Of a stretch of DNA of 51,239 nt, positions 19,222 through 28,769 are shown one piece after another. Position 1 is the stretch's first letter. Each line of letters starts with the position of its first letter. The stretch is from Aeromonadaceae bacterium (GTDB lineage Bacteria; Pseudomonadota; Gammaproteobacteria; Enterobacterales; Aeromonadaceae). The notes under the pieces are model-generated. The model had not been told where the DNA came from. It searched no databases and saw nothing but the letters and a program-made list of their open reading frames with translations. Position numbers and translations under genes: made by a program. The stretch spans positions 1 through 51,239 of the forward strand of contig JAJOIN010000062.1 of assembly GCA_021209335.1 (NCBI GenBank), in the 5' to 3' direction.

Positions 19222-22200
19222 CTACACCACAAGCTGCACCGCTTGCCAAGCCACTTGATCCCGTCCGCCTTGCTTGGCCTGATACAACATGCGATCTGCC
19301 TCCTCCAGCAGGCTGCCATAGGCCTGGCTGGCATCGGGAATTTGCGTCGCCCCGCCTATGCTGACCGTCACCGCCATCGACGGTTCCGAGGAGGCCCCTT
19401 CCGGCCCGCTGGCCACCAGGGCCCGCAGCTGCTCCGTCAGTTGCCGCGCCCCTTGGGCGTCGGTCTGCGGCATCACCAGCACAAACTCCTCACCACCATA
19501 GCGCGCCACCAGGTCCCCAGGGCGATGCAGCAGCTGCCGCATCTGTTCCGCCACCCGCCGCAGCACATCGTCCCCCCGGGCGTGACCGAAGCTGTCGTTG
19601 ATCCGCTTGAAGTAATCTATGTCCACCACCGCCACCGACAGGGGCACCTGCAACCGGGCACAGCGCAACCACTCCTCCTCCAGCACCGTCTCGCAGCGCC
19701 GTCGATTGGGTAACTGGGTCAGGCTGTCCACGTGAGCCAACTGCTCCAGCAGCGCCCGTTGCTGGGCCATGCGCAGGGCGTTGCGAACCCGGGCACAGAC
19801 GATGTTGGGATGGAACGGCTTGATGATGTAATCACAGGCCCCCAGGGCCAGCCCCTGCTCCTCATCTTCGATGGCATCCAGCCCCGAGATGATGATCACC
19901 GGGATAGCCCGGGTCAGCGGGTGCTCCTTGAGCTGCTTGAGCAAGTCGGCGCCGTTCATATCCGGCATCATCATGTCCAACAGTATGAGATCCGGTTGCT
20001 GGCTCTGGGCCAGCGCCATGGCCCGGGTGCCATCACTGGCCAGCAGCAGCTCCCCTTCACCGGAGAGCAGATCCGCCAGCACTTCCCGGTGCACCGCCTC
20101 GTCATCCACGATCAGCAGACGCGCTCCATGGCATGCCGAACCCGTCACCCGGGCCGGCGTCTCGCCCGACAAGGGGCACAGGCTGCGCAGCACCCCCATG
20201 GCCTTCTCCAGATGACGGGAAAGCAGCTCCAGTTGCACACCAAGCTCCCCTTCAAACAGCTGACCGGCGCGCAACTGGCCCTCCAGCTCGGCACTGCGGC
20301 TTTGCAAGCCGTCCGCCCCCAGATAGCCCGCCAGGGACTTAAGGTTGTGTAACCGCTGCTGCAGGGCGTCACGTCGCTGCTGCCGGGCCAGGAAGCGTAG
20401 CTGCTCCGCCAGACCGGCTTCTTCCTGAATGAACCGCTCCACCACCCGGCGATACAGGTGGCGCCGCTGGCCGACACGCCGCAGCCCCAGCTTGGGATCG
20501 ACGCCGACACTGCGCAAGGCCGCCAGCGCCGCCGGCTGCTCGAACCAGTCCTGCGCCGAGGACGCATCCAGGGACTCGGCGCCCACGCTCGTCTGGGGTT
20601 GGGACTGGGGCAACCAGCGCTGCAACAGGCGGTTGAGCTGTTCCGGCTCAAAGGGCTTGGCCAGGTGATCGTTCATGCCCGCATCCAGGCAGATGAGCCG
20701 GTCTTCGGCCATGGCGTGGGCGGTCATGGCAATGATGGGCGCGGCAAAGCCTCGCTCGCGCAATAGCCGGGTGGCCGTCAAGCCATCCATGCCCGGCATC
20801 TGCACGTCCATCAACACCAGATCCACCGGCTGCTCGGCCAGCAGTCTGAGCGCCTCCTCGCCGCCGCCGGCGGACAGCAGGCTGGCGCCCTCCCCTTGCA
20901 GCAGCTCCTCGACTATCTGGCGATTGATGGCGTTGTCGTCCACCACCAGGATGCGTTGACCCTGCAACTGTGGCCCCTGGGTCGGCGCGGGGGCATCCTG
21001 GCGCATGGCACGCATATCACATAGGGCCTCCTGCAATACATCCAACAGCACGGAGAGGTTGACCGGCTTGAGCAGGAAATGACGGATCGCCAGGCGTTCG
21101 GCCTCCTTAAGCAGGCTCTCCCGGCCCGAGATGGAAACCAGCATCACCACCGGCAACCAGGCCCCCTGGGGACAAGCGCGGATCTGGCGCAACAGGGTAT
21201 GGCCCGGTACGCCATTGACCTGCTCTGCCAACAGCAAAAGATCACACCTTGGCAGCTCGCCATCTGTCATCCTGGCCAATACCTCAGCCGGTTCCGTCAG
21301 GTGCTCCACCACCAGCCCCAGACGCTGCAGCATGGATTGCATCAGCCGGGGCCCCAGGACACCGTCCTGTACCAGCAGCACCCGCTTGCCACGCAGTTGC
21401 GGCAGCAGGGGCGGGGCCGGCTCGCTGGCGTCATCGGTGCGAAACGGCAACTCGAAATAGAAGCAGCTGCCCTGGCCTGCCTGACTGGAGACACCGATAC
21501 GGCCATCCATTTTTTCTACCAGGTATTTACAGATAGACAGCCCCAGGCCGGTGCCGCCATGGCGGCGATCCATGCTCTCGTTGAGCTGGCTGAAGGGGCG
21601 AAACAAGCGCGGCAGCTCCGCCTCCCGGATACCAATTCCCTTATCCCGCACCTCAAACCGCAGGGTGACAGCATCAGGTTGCCGCAACAGGGCATGAATG
21701 CTCAGCACCACCTCGCCCTCATCGCTGAACTTGATGGCGTTGTTGAGCAGGTTGATCATCACCTGCCCCAGCCGGAAGCCATCGCCATACAGAGTGGTAG
21801 GCAGGCCCGGCTCCACATCGAACAACAGCTCCAGTTGCTTCTCATCCGCCCGGGCGGCCATGATGGCGCTGACCCGCTGCAACACCTCCTGCAGCTCAAA
21901 AGGGGCGTTTTCCAGCGACATCTCACCCGCCTCTATCTTGGAAAAATCCAAGAGATCATTCACCACTCCCAGCAACAGCTCGCCGGAGAGCCGCACCTTA
22001 TCCAGGTAATCCCGCTGGGTACGGGTGAGTATGGTGCGCAGTGCCAGGCGGGTCAGGCCAATGATGGCATTGAGCGGTGTACGGATCTCGTGACTCATAC
22101 GAGCCAGGAACTGGGACTTGGCGGCATTGGCCTGGCGCGCCTCTTCGGCAGCCTGCTCCAGGTGAGCGGTCCAGTAGCCGAAAAACTGATAGGCGATGAC

Positions 22201-23058
22201 GCTCAAGCCCAGCAGCAACAGGCCCAGGGCGCAATACACCACCAGGACGGACTCCGACATCTGTTGCAAGGCGTAAGACCAGACGGGATCGATGGGCGGG
22301 GTGGTGGGAATGATGGCGCGGCGGCTTAAGGCATAGGAGAAGTAGAGGAACAGATAGACACCGCCGGCCATGGTGGCCAGGCTCACCACCACCTGTCGGC
22401 GATTCGGAACCTGTCGTGCCGGGCAGGGGAAGTGGCCGGTGCGCCAGCCCATCACCGCCTGGGTGCCCAACCAGAGCAGGGGGGCCACCAACAGCAGGTT
22501 TTGCAACAGAGCCCCCAGCCACCAGCCCTGCCAGATGGCGAAAAATTGCACCGATGGCAGGTGATTGGCATAGACCCAGATAAAGGCGCCGATGGAGCTG
22601 AACACAGCCGCCAGGAAGGCGGCCAGGATAAACAGCAGCACAGACTGGACACTGCGCAGGTGATAGGGCACCTGACTGGCACGAAACACCATCAGTTGCA
22701 CCATGAAGCCAATCACATCCGAGCAGGCAAACGCCAGGGCCCACCAGACCGGCATGCCGGCAAACAACGCCAGCACCAGGGTCGCCAGGTAGGTGGGGAT
22801 GGCCGCCCACCAGAAGCCAAACCAGAACAACCAGAGGGTGTTGATGATAAGCGGCGGATAGAGGGTCAGATACAGCTCGGCCCCCCCCAGGCGCAGGGGC
22901 AAACCAGACCAGTTTTGCGCCACGCAGGCCACCCCCAGGCCGACACTGGCCAGCAGGCTGAGCAGCCAAAGGCCCGACAACAGCACAGGGTGACGCCCTT
23001 TTAAGGCCGCCGCCAACGGCAGGGGATGGTAGGTTTTCAGCGGTATGGTGGAGGGCAT
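19222..23058 (-). CDS. MASE1 hybrid histidine kinase with three receivers, HPt and terminal GGDEF
   Basis: A 1278-residue multi-domain signalling protein. In order: MASE1-like integral membrane sensor (about 25-295), HisKA with the H-box SHEIRTPL (His323), ATPase domain (N-box near 437-441, G-box GGTGLGL at 501-507), a first receiver (about 558-680), a second receiver (ILVVDD, phosphoacceptor Asp751), an HPt domain ([12 protein letters not shown], His904), a third receiver (LLIVDD, Asp1028) and GGDEF seen as GGEEF (1188-1192). The first receiver has Ala611 where the phosphoacceptor aspartate should be, so it is probably a pseudo-receiver. ATG 23058 is preferred because AGGGA precedes it by eight bases. 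Transcribed divergently from norR. Confidence 0.92.
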   Translation of the reverse strand: MPSTIPLKTYHPLPLAAALKGRHPVLLSGLWLLSLLASVGLGVACVAQNWSGLPLRLGGAELYLTLYPPLIINTLWLFWFGFWWAAIPTYLATLVLALFAGMPVWWALAFACSDVIGFMVQLMVFRASQVPYHLRSVQSVLLFILAAFLAAVFSSIGAFIWVYANHLPSVQFFAIWQGWWLGALLQNLLLVAPLLWLGTQAVMGWRTGHFPCPARQVPNRRQVVVSLATMAGGVYLFLYFSYALSRRAIIPTTPPIDPVWSYALQQMSESVLVVYCALGLLLLGLSVIAYQFFGYWTAHLEQAAEEARQANAAKSQFLARMSHEIRTPLNAIIGLTRLALRTILTRTQRDYLDKVRLSGELLLGVVNDLLDFSKIEAGEMSLENAPFELQEVLQRVSAIMAARADEKQLELLFDVEPGLPTTLYGDGFRLGQVMINLLNNAIKFSDEGEVVLSIHALLRQPDAVTLRFEVRDKGIGIREAELPRLFRPFSQLNESMDRRHGGTGLGLSICKYLVEKMDGRIGVSSQAGQGSCFYFELPFRTDDASEPAPPLLPQLRGKRVLLVQDGVLGPRLMQSMLQRLGLVVEHLTEPAEVLARMTDGELPRCDLLLLAEQVNGVPGHTLLRQIRACPQGAWLPVVMLVSISGRESLLKEAERLAIRHFLLKPVNLSVLLDVLQEALCDMRAMRQDAPAPTQGPQLQGQRILVVDDNAINRQIVEELLQGEGASLLSAGGGEEALRLLAEQPVDLVLMDVQMPGMDGLTATRLLRERGFAAPIIAMTAHAMAEDRLICLDAGMNDHLAKPFEPEQLNRLLQRWLPQSQPQTSVGAESLDASSAQDWFEQPAALAALRSVGVDPKLGLRRVGQRRHLYRRVVERFIQEEAGLAEQLRFLARQQRRDALQQRLHNLKSLAGYLGADGLQSRSAELEGQLRAGQLFEGELGVQLELLSRHLEKAMGVLRSLCPLSGETPARVTGSACHGARLLIVDDEAVHREVLADLLSGEGELLLASDGTRAMALAQSQQPDLILLDMMMPDMNGADLLKQLKEHPLTRAIPVIIISGLDAIEDEEQGLALGACDYIIKPFHPNIVCARVRNALRMAQQRALLEQLAHVDSLTQLPNRRRCETVLEEEWLRCARLQVPLSVAVVDIDYFKRINDSFGHARGDDVLRRVAEQMRQLLHRPGDLVARYGGEEFVLVMPQTDAQGARQLTEQLRALVASGPEGASSEPSMAVTVSIGGATQIPDASQAYGSLLEEADRMLYQAKQGGRDQVAWQAVQLVV

Positions 23059-23291
23059 AGCTACTGTCCCTAACTTTACAGGCATCCAGCCGGTTTTTGT
23101 TTTTATGATGTTTTCTTTTCGATAATGCCGTGAATAGCAGGCTTCTACCACACACAGATGACAGCAGCTTGGCAAGCCTTGATCCCATTCGCAAAATCGT
23201 AAGAGAAGACTTTCATCCGTCGCCGGCACAGGCAAAAGATGCCTTTGTCAGTCACTTTTTGTACCATGAGCTTTTACCTGTACTGACTGCC

Positions 23292-24841
23292 ATGACACTT
23301 GCCCCTCTACGCGACCACGCCTGGCTTAAAATCGCCGTCGGTCTGTCCACCTCCATGCCCGGTGAGCTGCAATATCGCCGACTGGTGCAAGCCATCTGCG
23401 AGGTGTTGCCTTGCGACGCCGTCGCCCTGCTCCAGCTGCGGGACGGCGTGCTGGTGCCCGTCGCCCTGCATGGTCTGGCACCGGAGCTCATCGGCCATCA
23501 CTTCCGCCCCGCCGACCATCCCCGGCTGGCCGCCATCCTCGCCAGCCGGGAGCCGGTGCGCTTTGCCGATGCCGCTGACCTGCCCGACCCCTTTGATGGC
23601 TGGCTGGCCATCGATCCGGAACGACGGGCGGATGTGCATGCCTGCATGGGTTGCAGCCTCTATGTGGATCACCAGCTGGTGGGCGTCCTGACGCTGGATG
23701 CCCTGACCCCGGGGGTGTTCGACCCGGTGGACGACATGACGGTGGCCGCCTTTGCCGCCCTGGCGGCGGCCACCTTGCGAAACGTGGCCCTGCTGCAGAG
23801 TCTGGAGCGGGCCAAGGCACAGCAGCAGGCGCTGGCCCAGGAGCTGGTGCAAGAAGCCCGCCAGCGCGAAGGGGAACTGGTGGGACAGAGTCCCGAATTG
23901 CAGCGGCTGCGCCAGGAGATACGCCTGGTGGCCAGTACCGACCTGGCGGTGCTCATCACGGGTGAAACCGGCACCGGCAAGGAGCTGGTGGCCCGCACCC
24001 TGCATGCCCAGTCCCGGCGCGCCGACCAGGCCCTGGTGCACCTCAATTGTGCGGCCCTGCCTGAGTCTATTGCCGAGAGTGAACTGTTTGGCCATATCAA
24101 GGGTGCCTTCACCGGTGCAGTGAGTGACAGGGCAGGCAAGTTTGAGCTGGCCGACGGCGGCAGCCTGTTTCTCGACGAAATCGGTGAGCTGCCGCTGGCG
24201 TTGCAGGCCAAGTTGTTGCGAGCCCTGCAACAGGGCGAGATACAGAGGGTGGGCGCCGACAAGCTCAAGCGGGTGAATGTCCGACTGATCGCCGCCACCA
24301 ACCGGGATCTGGCGCAGGAGGTTGCTGACGGCCGGTTTCGCGCCGACCTCTACCACAGGCTCAAGGTCTACCCCATAGTGGTGCCGCCCCTGCGCGCCCA
24401 CCTGCAGGATCTGGATCATCTGTGCGGCTACTTCCTACAGCAGGCGCGCAGCCGCTTGGGGGTAGCGCCAGTGGGCTTGCATCCGGAGGCACTGGCGGCC
24501 CTGCATCAATATGACTGGCCAGGCAATGTGCGGGAACTCGAGCACCTGCTGCTGCGCGCCAGCCTTAAGGCAGCCCAGCAGACGCCGGCCCGCCCGCTGA
24601 TCCGAGTGCACCATCTGGGGCTGCCCGCCGAGGCGCCTCCCCCCCGCCCCCCCTGCCCGACACCGAGCCCAGTGCGGCGGCAGTCAGCGGATTGCGCGAG
24701 GCGGTGGAGCGCTATCAACGCCACCTGATAGCGCAAGCCCTGGCCGGCCACGAGGGCAACTGGAGCGCCGCCGCCCGGGCCTTACAGCTGGACAGGGCCA
24801 ACCTGCAACGCCTGGCCAAGCGCCTGGGACTGGTCACTTAA
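23292..24841 (+). CDS. norR: Nitric oxide-responsive sigma-54 activator NorR (frameshifted near the 3' end)
   Basis: NorR senses NO at a mononuclear iron in its GAF domain and activates sigma-54 promoters. All five iron-ligand positions known from E. coli (R75, D96, D99, C113, D131) have counterparts: R90, D99, D102, C118, D136. The AAA+ domain has Walker A GETGTGKE (224-231) and the sigma-54 contact loop GAFTGA (271-276). The frame is lost in two adjacent C7 runs at 24639-24653. With one base restored, the helix-turn-helix ([20 protein letters not shown]) is recovered and the protein is 516 residues. ATG 23292 is chosen by alignment; no clear ribosome-binding site is seen. Confidence 0.9.
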
Positions 24842-24882
24842 CCGACAAGGCGTTGGCACCCCGGCCCGCACCGCTGGCGGCC

Positions 24883-25857
24883 TCACAGGCAAGCCAGCCG
24901 GTAGCCCCGTTTGCCCTGCTGCTTGGCCTGATACATGGCCCGATCCGCGGCAGCCAGCGCCAGTTCGAATCCCGGCACCCGCTGCCAGCAGCAGCCGCCT
25001 ATGCTCAGCCCCACCGGGCGACAATCCCCCTGTGCCACCTGATACTGGGGCCGCTCCGCCAGCAGGCGCGACATCAAGGCCTCAGCCTCGCTCGCCGTCA
25101 CACCAGGCACATAGGCGACAAACTCGTCGCCGCCATAGCGGCCATACAGGGAGCCGGCCGGCAGGCGACAGCAGAGCCACTGCCCCACCTGACCGAGTAC
25201 CGCATCGCCACAGAGGTGACCGAAGCGGTCATTGATGGCCTTGAAATCATCCAGGTCGATAAACAGCAGGGCACCACAGGTGCCCTGGGCCAGGCGCTGA
25301 CGGGTCAGGCGGGTGAAGGTATGGCGGTTGTACAAACCGGTGAGCTGATCCAGCTGCGCCTGCTCTTCGAGCTGCGCCTGCTGGGCCATCTGCTCCGTGA
25401 TGTCGATATGAGACCCAATGATGCGATAGGGCCGCCCTTGGGCGTCCCACTCCACCACGCGACCATGATCCCATAACCAGGTGACCTCCCCCTGGGGGCC
25501 CAGGGTGCGGTAACGGGCTTCATAGCTGGGATAACGGCCATCCAGGTGACCGAAGTAACGCTCGAGGGCAAGGGCCTTGTCCTCCGGGTGCAGCTTGGCC
25601 TGCCAGAGATCAAAATGGGGGGCCATCTGTCCCTGGGTAAAATTCTGCAAGTTGAACACCGTCAGCTCGCCGCTTTGCACCAGCCCCTGCCACAGACAAA
25701 TGCCGGTGCCATCCAGGGCGGCGTTAAGCTTCTCCAACAGGCGGCGGTTCTCCTGGCGCAGGTGGGTCAGCTCGGCACACACCCGGGCCAGCTCGTGCTC
25801 CAGCTGCGCCTCCCTGCTCCTGGCCTCAGGGCTCCCCCATGTGGGCATGCCATTCAT
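24883..25857 (-). CDS. PAS-GGDEF diguanylate cyclase, cytoplasmic
   Basis: A 324-residue soluble protein with an N-terminal coiled-coil stretch (about 12-46), a PAS fold of the PAS_3 type ending in IIGSHIDITEQ (about 50-155) and a GGDEF domain with the intact signature YGGDEF (241-246). It likely makes c-di-GMP in response to a signal bound by the PAS domain; the signal is unknown. There are no membrane segments. ATG 25857 has AGGTG six bases upstream and is preferred to GTG 25866. It is convergent with norR, with about 40 bases between stops and no visible terminator. Confidence 0.9.
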   Translation of the reverse strand: MNGMPTWGSPEARSREAQLEHELARVCAELTHLRQENRRLLEKLNAALDGTGICLWQGLVQSGELTVFNLQNFTQGQMAPHFDLWQAKLHPEDKALALERYFGHLDGRYPSYEARYRTLGPQGEVTWLWDHGRVVEWDAQGRPYRIIGSHIDITEQMAQQAQLEEQAQLDQLTGLYNRHTFTRLTRQRLAQGTCGALLFIDLDDFKAINDRFGHLCGDAVLGQVGQWLCCRLPAGSLYGRYGGDEFVAYVPGVTASEAEALMSRLLAERPQYQVAQGDCRPVGLSIGGCCWQRVPGFELALAAADRAMYQAKQQGKRGYRLACL

Positions 25858-26041
25858 CTGTGCCACCTATCCTTTTGTTTTTGTCAGATCCAACCCCGCT
25901 TTGGGTGCGCTATTTTTACAAAACTGATGTTTTTTTCAACTATTTCGTCACAAATTGAAACCCTTCTCAAAGTCCATGACTCAGGCCAAGCCGGCGCGGC
26001 CATGGCTATACTCAAGACTCTCATTTCGCGGAGCCGACGCC

Positions 26042-26802
26042 ATGGCCATACTGCCCCGCCTGGGTGGCCTCTGCCTGTTGCTGCTCTCCTCGCCCCTGCT
26101 GGCACAGGAGTGCTGGCTGACCATCGCCTACAATGACGAACCCATACCCCCCTATATAGAGCGCAATGTGCCCAGCGCCGGCCCCCAGGGTGAGAGCTTT
26201 GCCCTGGTGGATCTGGCGGCCCACCAGATTGGCTGCCAGATCCACTGGCAACGGCTGCCAACCCTGCGGGTGCTGCGGGATCTCACCCAGGGCAGCGTGG
26301 ATGCGGCCCTCTTCTACTCCTGGACGCCGGCACGCGACCAGGTGCTGCGCTATCCCCGGCAACAGGGCAAGCTGGATCCGTCGCGTCGCCTGGCCCGCCT
26401 CAACTATGTGCTGTATCGCAAACTGGGCACGGCCGTGAGCTGGGACGGTGAGCAGCTGTGGCCGGCTCATTGCCGGGTCGGCTACAACGCCGGCTGGTCC
26501 ATCAGCCTGTATCTGGAGGAGCGGCAGTTGAACCTGCACCCCGGAGACGGAGCCATGCAACTGCTCAGACTGGTACACAAAGAGCGGCTGTGCGCCTATG
26601 CCACCCTGGACGCCGCAGGCGATGCCGCCATCGCCGCCTGGCCGGGGCAGTTTGAAAAAATGCAGCCCCCCCCCTGCTGACCAAGGACTATTACCTGCCG
26701 TTTAATCCAGGCTATTACCAGCGCCATCCCGAACGGGTCGAGGCACTCTGGCAACAGATAGGCGTGCTGCGGGAGGCGGGCGCCAACACTGTGTCACATT
26801 GA
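26042..26802 (+). CDS. Periplasmic solute-binding-like protein (frameshifted in a C9 run)
   Basis: A secreted protein resembling the family 3 (amino-acid type) periplasmic binding fold, with signal peptide LCLLLLSSPLLAQ. The frame closes early after QPPPC because of a C9 run at 26666-26674; adding one C restores LLTKDYYLPFNPGYY and a 253-residue protein. No permease or ATPase gene is adjacent, so it may be a stand-alone sensor or a small-ligand binder rather than a transporter subunit (inference). The corrected stop codon overlaps the first NorR site of the hcp promoter. Confidence 0.7.
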
Positions 26803-26803
26803 C
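26793..26803 (+). promoter_or_regulatory. NorR binding site 1
   Basis: GTCACATTGAC fits the NorR core GTCA-N3-TGAC exactly. It is the most upstream of three GT-N7-AC sites ahead of hcp, centred at 26798. Confidence 0.75.
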
Positions 26804-26808
26804 TCGCA

Positions 26809-26849
26809 GCGTCCATCTGACACAGGCATAGGGTGTGTCAGATGGACGC
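26809..26849. repeat. Perfect 16-bp inverted repeat containing NorR sites 2 and 3
   Basis: GCGTCCATCTGACACA (26809-26824) and its exact reverse complement (26834-26849) are separated by nine bases. Each arm holds one GT-N7-AC site: GTCCATCTGAC (26811-26821) and GTCAGATGGAC (26837-26847). These are likely two NorR sites placed symmetrically, centred at 26816 and 26842. No T-tract follows, so a terminator is less likely. Confidence 0.75.
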
Positions 26850-26870
26850 ACACCATGGCCAAACCAACAC

Positions 26871-26883
26871 TAAGCAATTGATT
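26871..26883 (-). promoter_or_regulatory. IHF binding site in the hcp promoter
   Basis: On the minus strand AATCAATTGCTTA fits the IHF consensus WATCAANNNNTTR at every position. It lies between the NorR sites and the -24 element, where DNA bending would bring the activator to the polymerase. Confidence 0.7.
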
Positions 26884-26902
26884 TTTTAATTAAAACAAAA
26901 GC

Positions 26903-26918
26903 TGGCACACCCCTTGTA
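26903..26918 (+). promoter_or_regulatory. Sigma-54 (-24/-12) promoter of hcp
   Basis: TGGCACACCCCTTGTA matches TGGCACRNNNNTTGCW except for T in place of C at one position, with correct GG to G spacing. The predicted transcript start is near 26929, about 50 bases before hcp. Confidence 0.85.
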
Positions 26919-26978
26919 ATAACGATTTCTGTCTACGGGTTCAGCTCCGTCTTAATCGTCTTATCGCAAGGAGTCGCC

Positions 26979-28640
26979 ATGTTTTGCGTGCAATGTGAAC
27001 ACACCATCCGTACCCCGGTCGCCACCGGTTGCAGCTATGCCATGGGCATGTGTGGCAAGACCAGCGAAGTCTCCGATCTGCAGGATGTGCTCATCTATCT
27101 GCTGCAGGGTGTCAGCGCCTATGCGCTCAAAGCCCGCACCTTCGGCATCATCGACCGCGACATCGATGCCTATGTCTGCCAGGCTTTCTTCGCCACCCTG
27201 ACCAACGTCAACTTCGACAGCGAGCGCATCCTGGCCTTCATCAGCGAGGCCCAACAAGCCCGCGCCAGCTTGAAAGAGCGTTACGAAGCCGCCTGTGTCG
27301 CCGCCGGTCAACTGCCGGAGCTGGCCACCGGGCCAGCCGCCGTCGAGCTGACCAGCGAGAAGGCCGCGCTGCTGGCCTGGGCGCCAACGGCCGCCGTCAA
27401 CCGCGGTGCGGCGGAGGTAGGGGCCGATATTCTCGGCCTGCGTCTGCTCTGCCTGTATGGCCTCAAGGGCGCCGCCGCCTACATGGAGCACGCCCGCGTG
27501 CTCGGCGAGCAGGATGATGCCATCGGCGCCGAATTCCACGAGATCATGGCCTGGCTGGGCACGGATCCCAGCGACATGCACGAGCTGCTCGGCTGCGCGA
27601 TGCGCATCGGCCAGATGAACTTCAAGGTGATGGCGATGCTGGACAAGGGCGAGACCGACACCTTCGGCCACCCCGAGCCGGTCCAGGTCAACGTCAAGGC
27701 GGTTAAGGGCAAGGCGATCCTGGTCTCCGGCCACGACCTGCATGATCTGCAGAAGATCCTCGAACAGACCGCGGGTACCGGCATCAATGTCTACACCCAC
27801 GGCGAGATGCTGCCGGCCCACGGCTACCCTGAGCTGAAGAAGTACCCGCATCTGGTCGGTAACTACGGTACCGCCTGGCAGAACCAGCAGAAGGAGTTTG
27901 CCGCCTTCCCCGGCGCCATCGTCATGACCTCCAACTGCATCATCAATCCCGATGTGGGCAACTACAAGGATCGCATCTACACCCGCAGCATCGTCGGCTG
28001 GCCGGGCGCGACCCACCTCATCGGGGACGACTTCTCTGAGGTGATCGCCAAGGCGCAGGCACTGGACGGTTTCCCCTATGACGAGATCCCGGCCTACACC
28101 AGCACCGGCTTTGCCCGCAATGCGCTGATGGCGGCCGCCCCGGCGGTGATCGAGCAGGTGAAGGCCGGCAACATCAAGCACTTCTTCCTGATCGGCGGCT
28201 GTGATGGCGACAAATCCGAACGCAGCTACTACACCGACATGGCCAAGGCGGTGCCGGAGGATTGCGTGATCCTGACCCTGGCCTGCGGCAAGTTCCGTTT
28301 CAACACCTTCGAATACGGCGACATCAACGGCATCCCGCGTTTCCTCGATGTCGGTCAGTGCAACGATGCCTACTCGGCGATCCAGCTGGCCATCGCCCTG
28401 GCTAACGAGTTCGGCTGTGGCGTCAACGAACTGCCGCTGTCGCTGGTGCTCTCCTGGTTCGAACAGAAGGCCATCGTCATCCTGCTGACCCTGCTCTCGC
28501 TAGGCATCAAGGGCATCCGCGTCGGCCCGACGGTACCGGGCTTCCTGACCCCGAACCTGCTGGCCTACCTGCAGGAGAACTTCGATCTGAAGCTCATCGA
28601 CAACGTGGAGCAGGATCTGGCCGACATGCTGGCCGCCTGA
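26979..28640 (+). CDS. hcp: Hybrid-cluster protein (NO / hydroxylamine reductase)
   Basis: Hcp reduces NO to N2O at low concentrations and, in vitro, hydroxylamine to ammonia, using an Fe-S-O hybrid cluster. The 553-residue protein has N-terminal cysteines C3, C6, C18 and C25 (CX2C-X11-C-X6-C), the spacing of the [2Fe-2S] class found in facultative anaerobes such as E. coli. [13 protein letters not shown] and [12 protein letters not shown] mark the C-terminal cluster domain. AAGGAG precedes the ATG. It is preceded by a NorR/IHF/sigma-54 promoter and followed by its reductase gene hcr. Confidence 0.97.
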   Translation: MFCVQCEHTIRTPVATGCSYAMGMCGKTSEVSDLQDVLIYLLQGVSAYALKARTFGIIDRDIDAYVCQAFFATLTNVNFDSERILAFISEAQQARASLKERYEAACVAAGQLPELATGPAAVELTSEKAALLAWAPTAAVNRGAAEVGADILGLRLLCLYGLKGAAAYMEHARVLGEQDDAIGAEFHEIMAWLGTDPSDMHELLGCAMRIGQMNFKVMAMLDKGETDTFGHPEPVQVNVKAVKGKAILVSGHDLHDLQKILEQTAGTGINVYTHGEMLPAHGYPELKKYPHLVGNYGTAWQNQQKEFAAFPGAIVMTSNCIINPDVGNYKDRIYTRSIVGWPGATHLIGDDFSEVIAKAQALDGFPYDEIPAYTSTGFARNALMAAAPAVIEQVKAGNIKHFFLIGGCDGDKSERSYYTDMAKAVPEDCVILTLACGKFRFNTFEYGDINGIPRFLDVGQCNDAYSAIQLAIALANEFGCGVNELPLSLVLSWFEQKAIVILLTLLSLGIKGIRVGPTVPGFLTPNLLAYLQENFDLKLIDNVEQDLADMLAA

Positions 28641-28769
28641 TGCGTTTTGGCGGTGCTGCGCGGCCGGGACAACCCGCTCCGGCCACGCACGCCGCCCTGT
28701 TCTGCGTTTGCCCTGTTTTTCATTCGCCAACGTTGTCCTGGATGGCATCGCCATCCAGCGAGGGATCCG

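Noticed and set aside
21079-22329. A 416-codon plus-strand frame inside the hybrid kinase gene
   Set aside because: Shadow of the kinase; Gln/His/Leu-rich composition and no recognisable domain.
23059-23291. Search for NorR autoregulatory sites between norR and the kinase gene
   Set aside because: No GT-N7-AC pair with good flanks was seen; only weak promoter-like hexamers (TTGTTT with GATAAT at 23121).
26809-26849. Long hairpin before hcp read as an intrinsic terminator of the upstream gene
   Set aside because: No T-tract follows on either strand, and both arms contain NorR-type sites at sensible distances from the sigma-54 element.
26877-26893. FNR/CRP-like half site (TTGAT...) in the hcp promoter
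   Set aside because: Only the first half fits; the second half (expected ATCAA) is absent. The same bases are better explained by the IHF consensus on the other strand.
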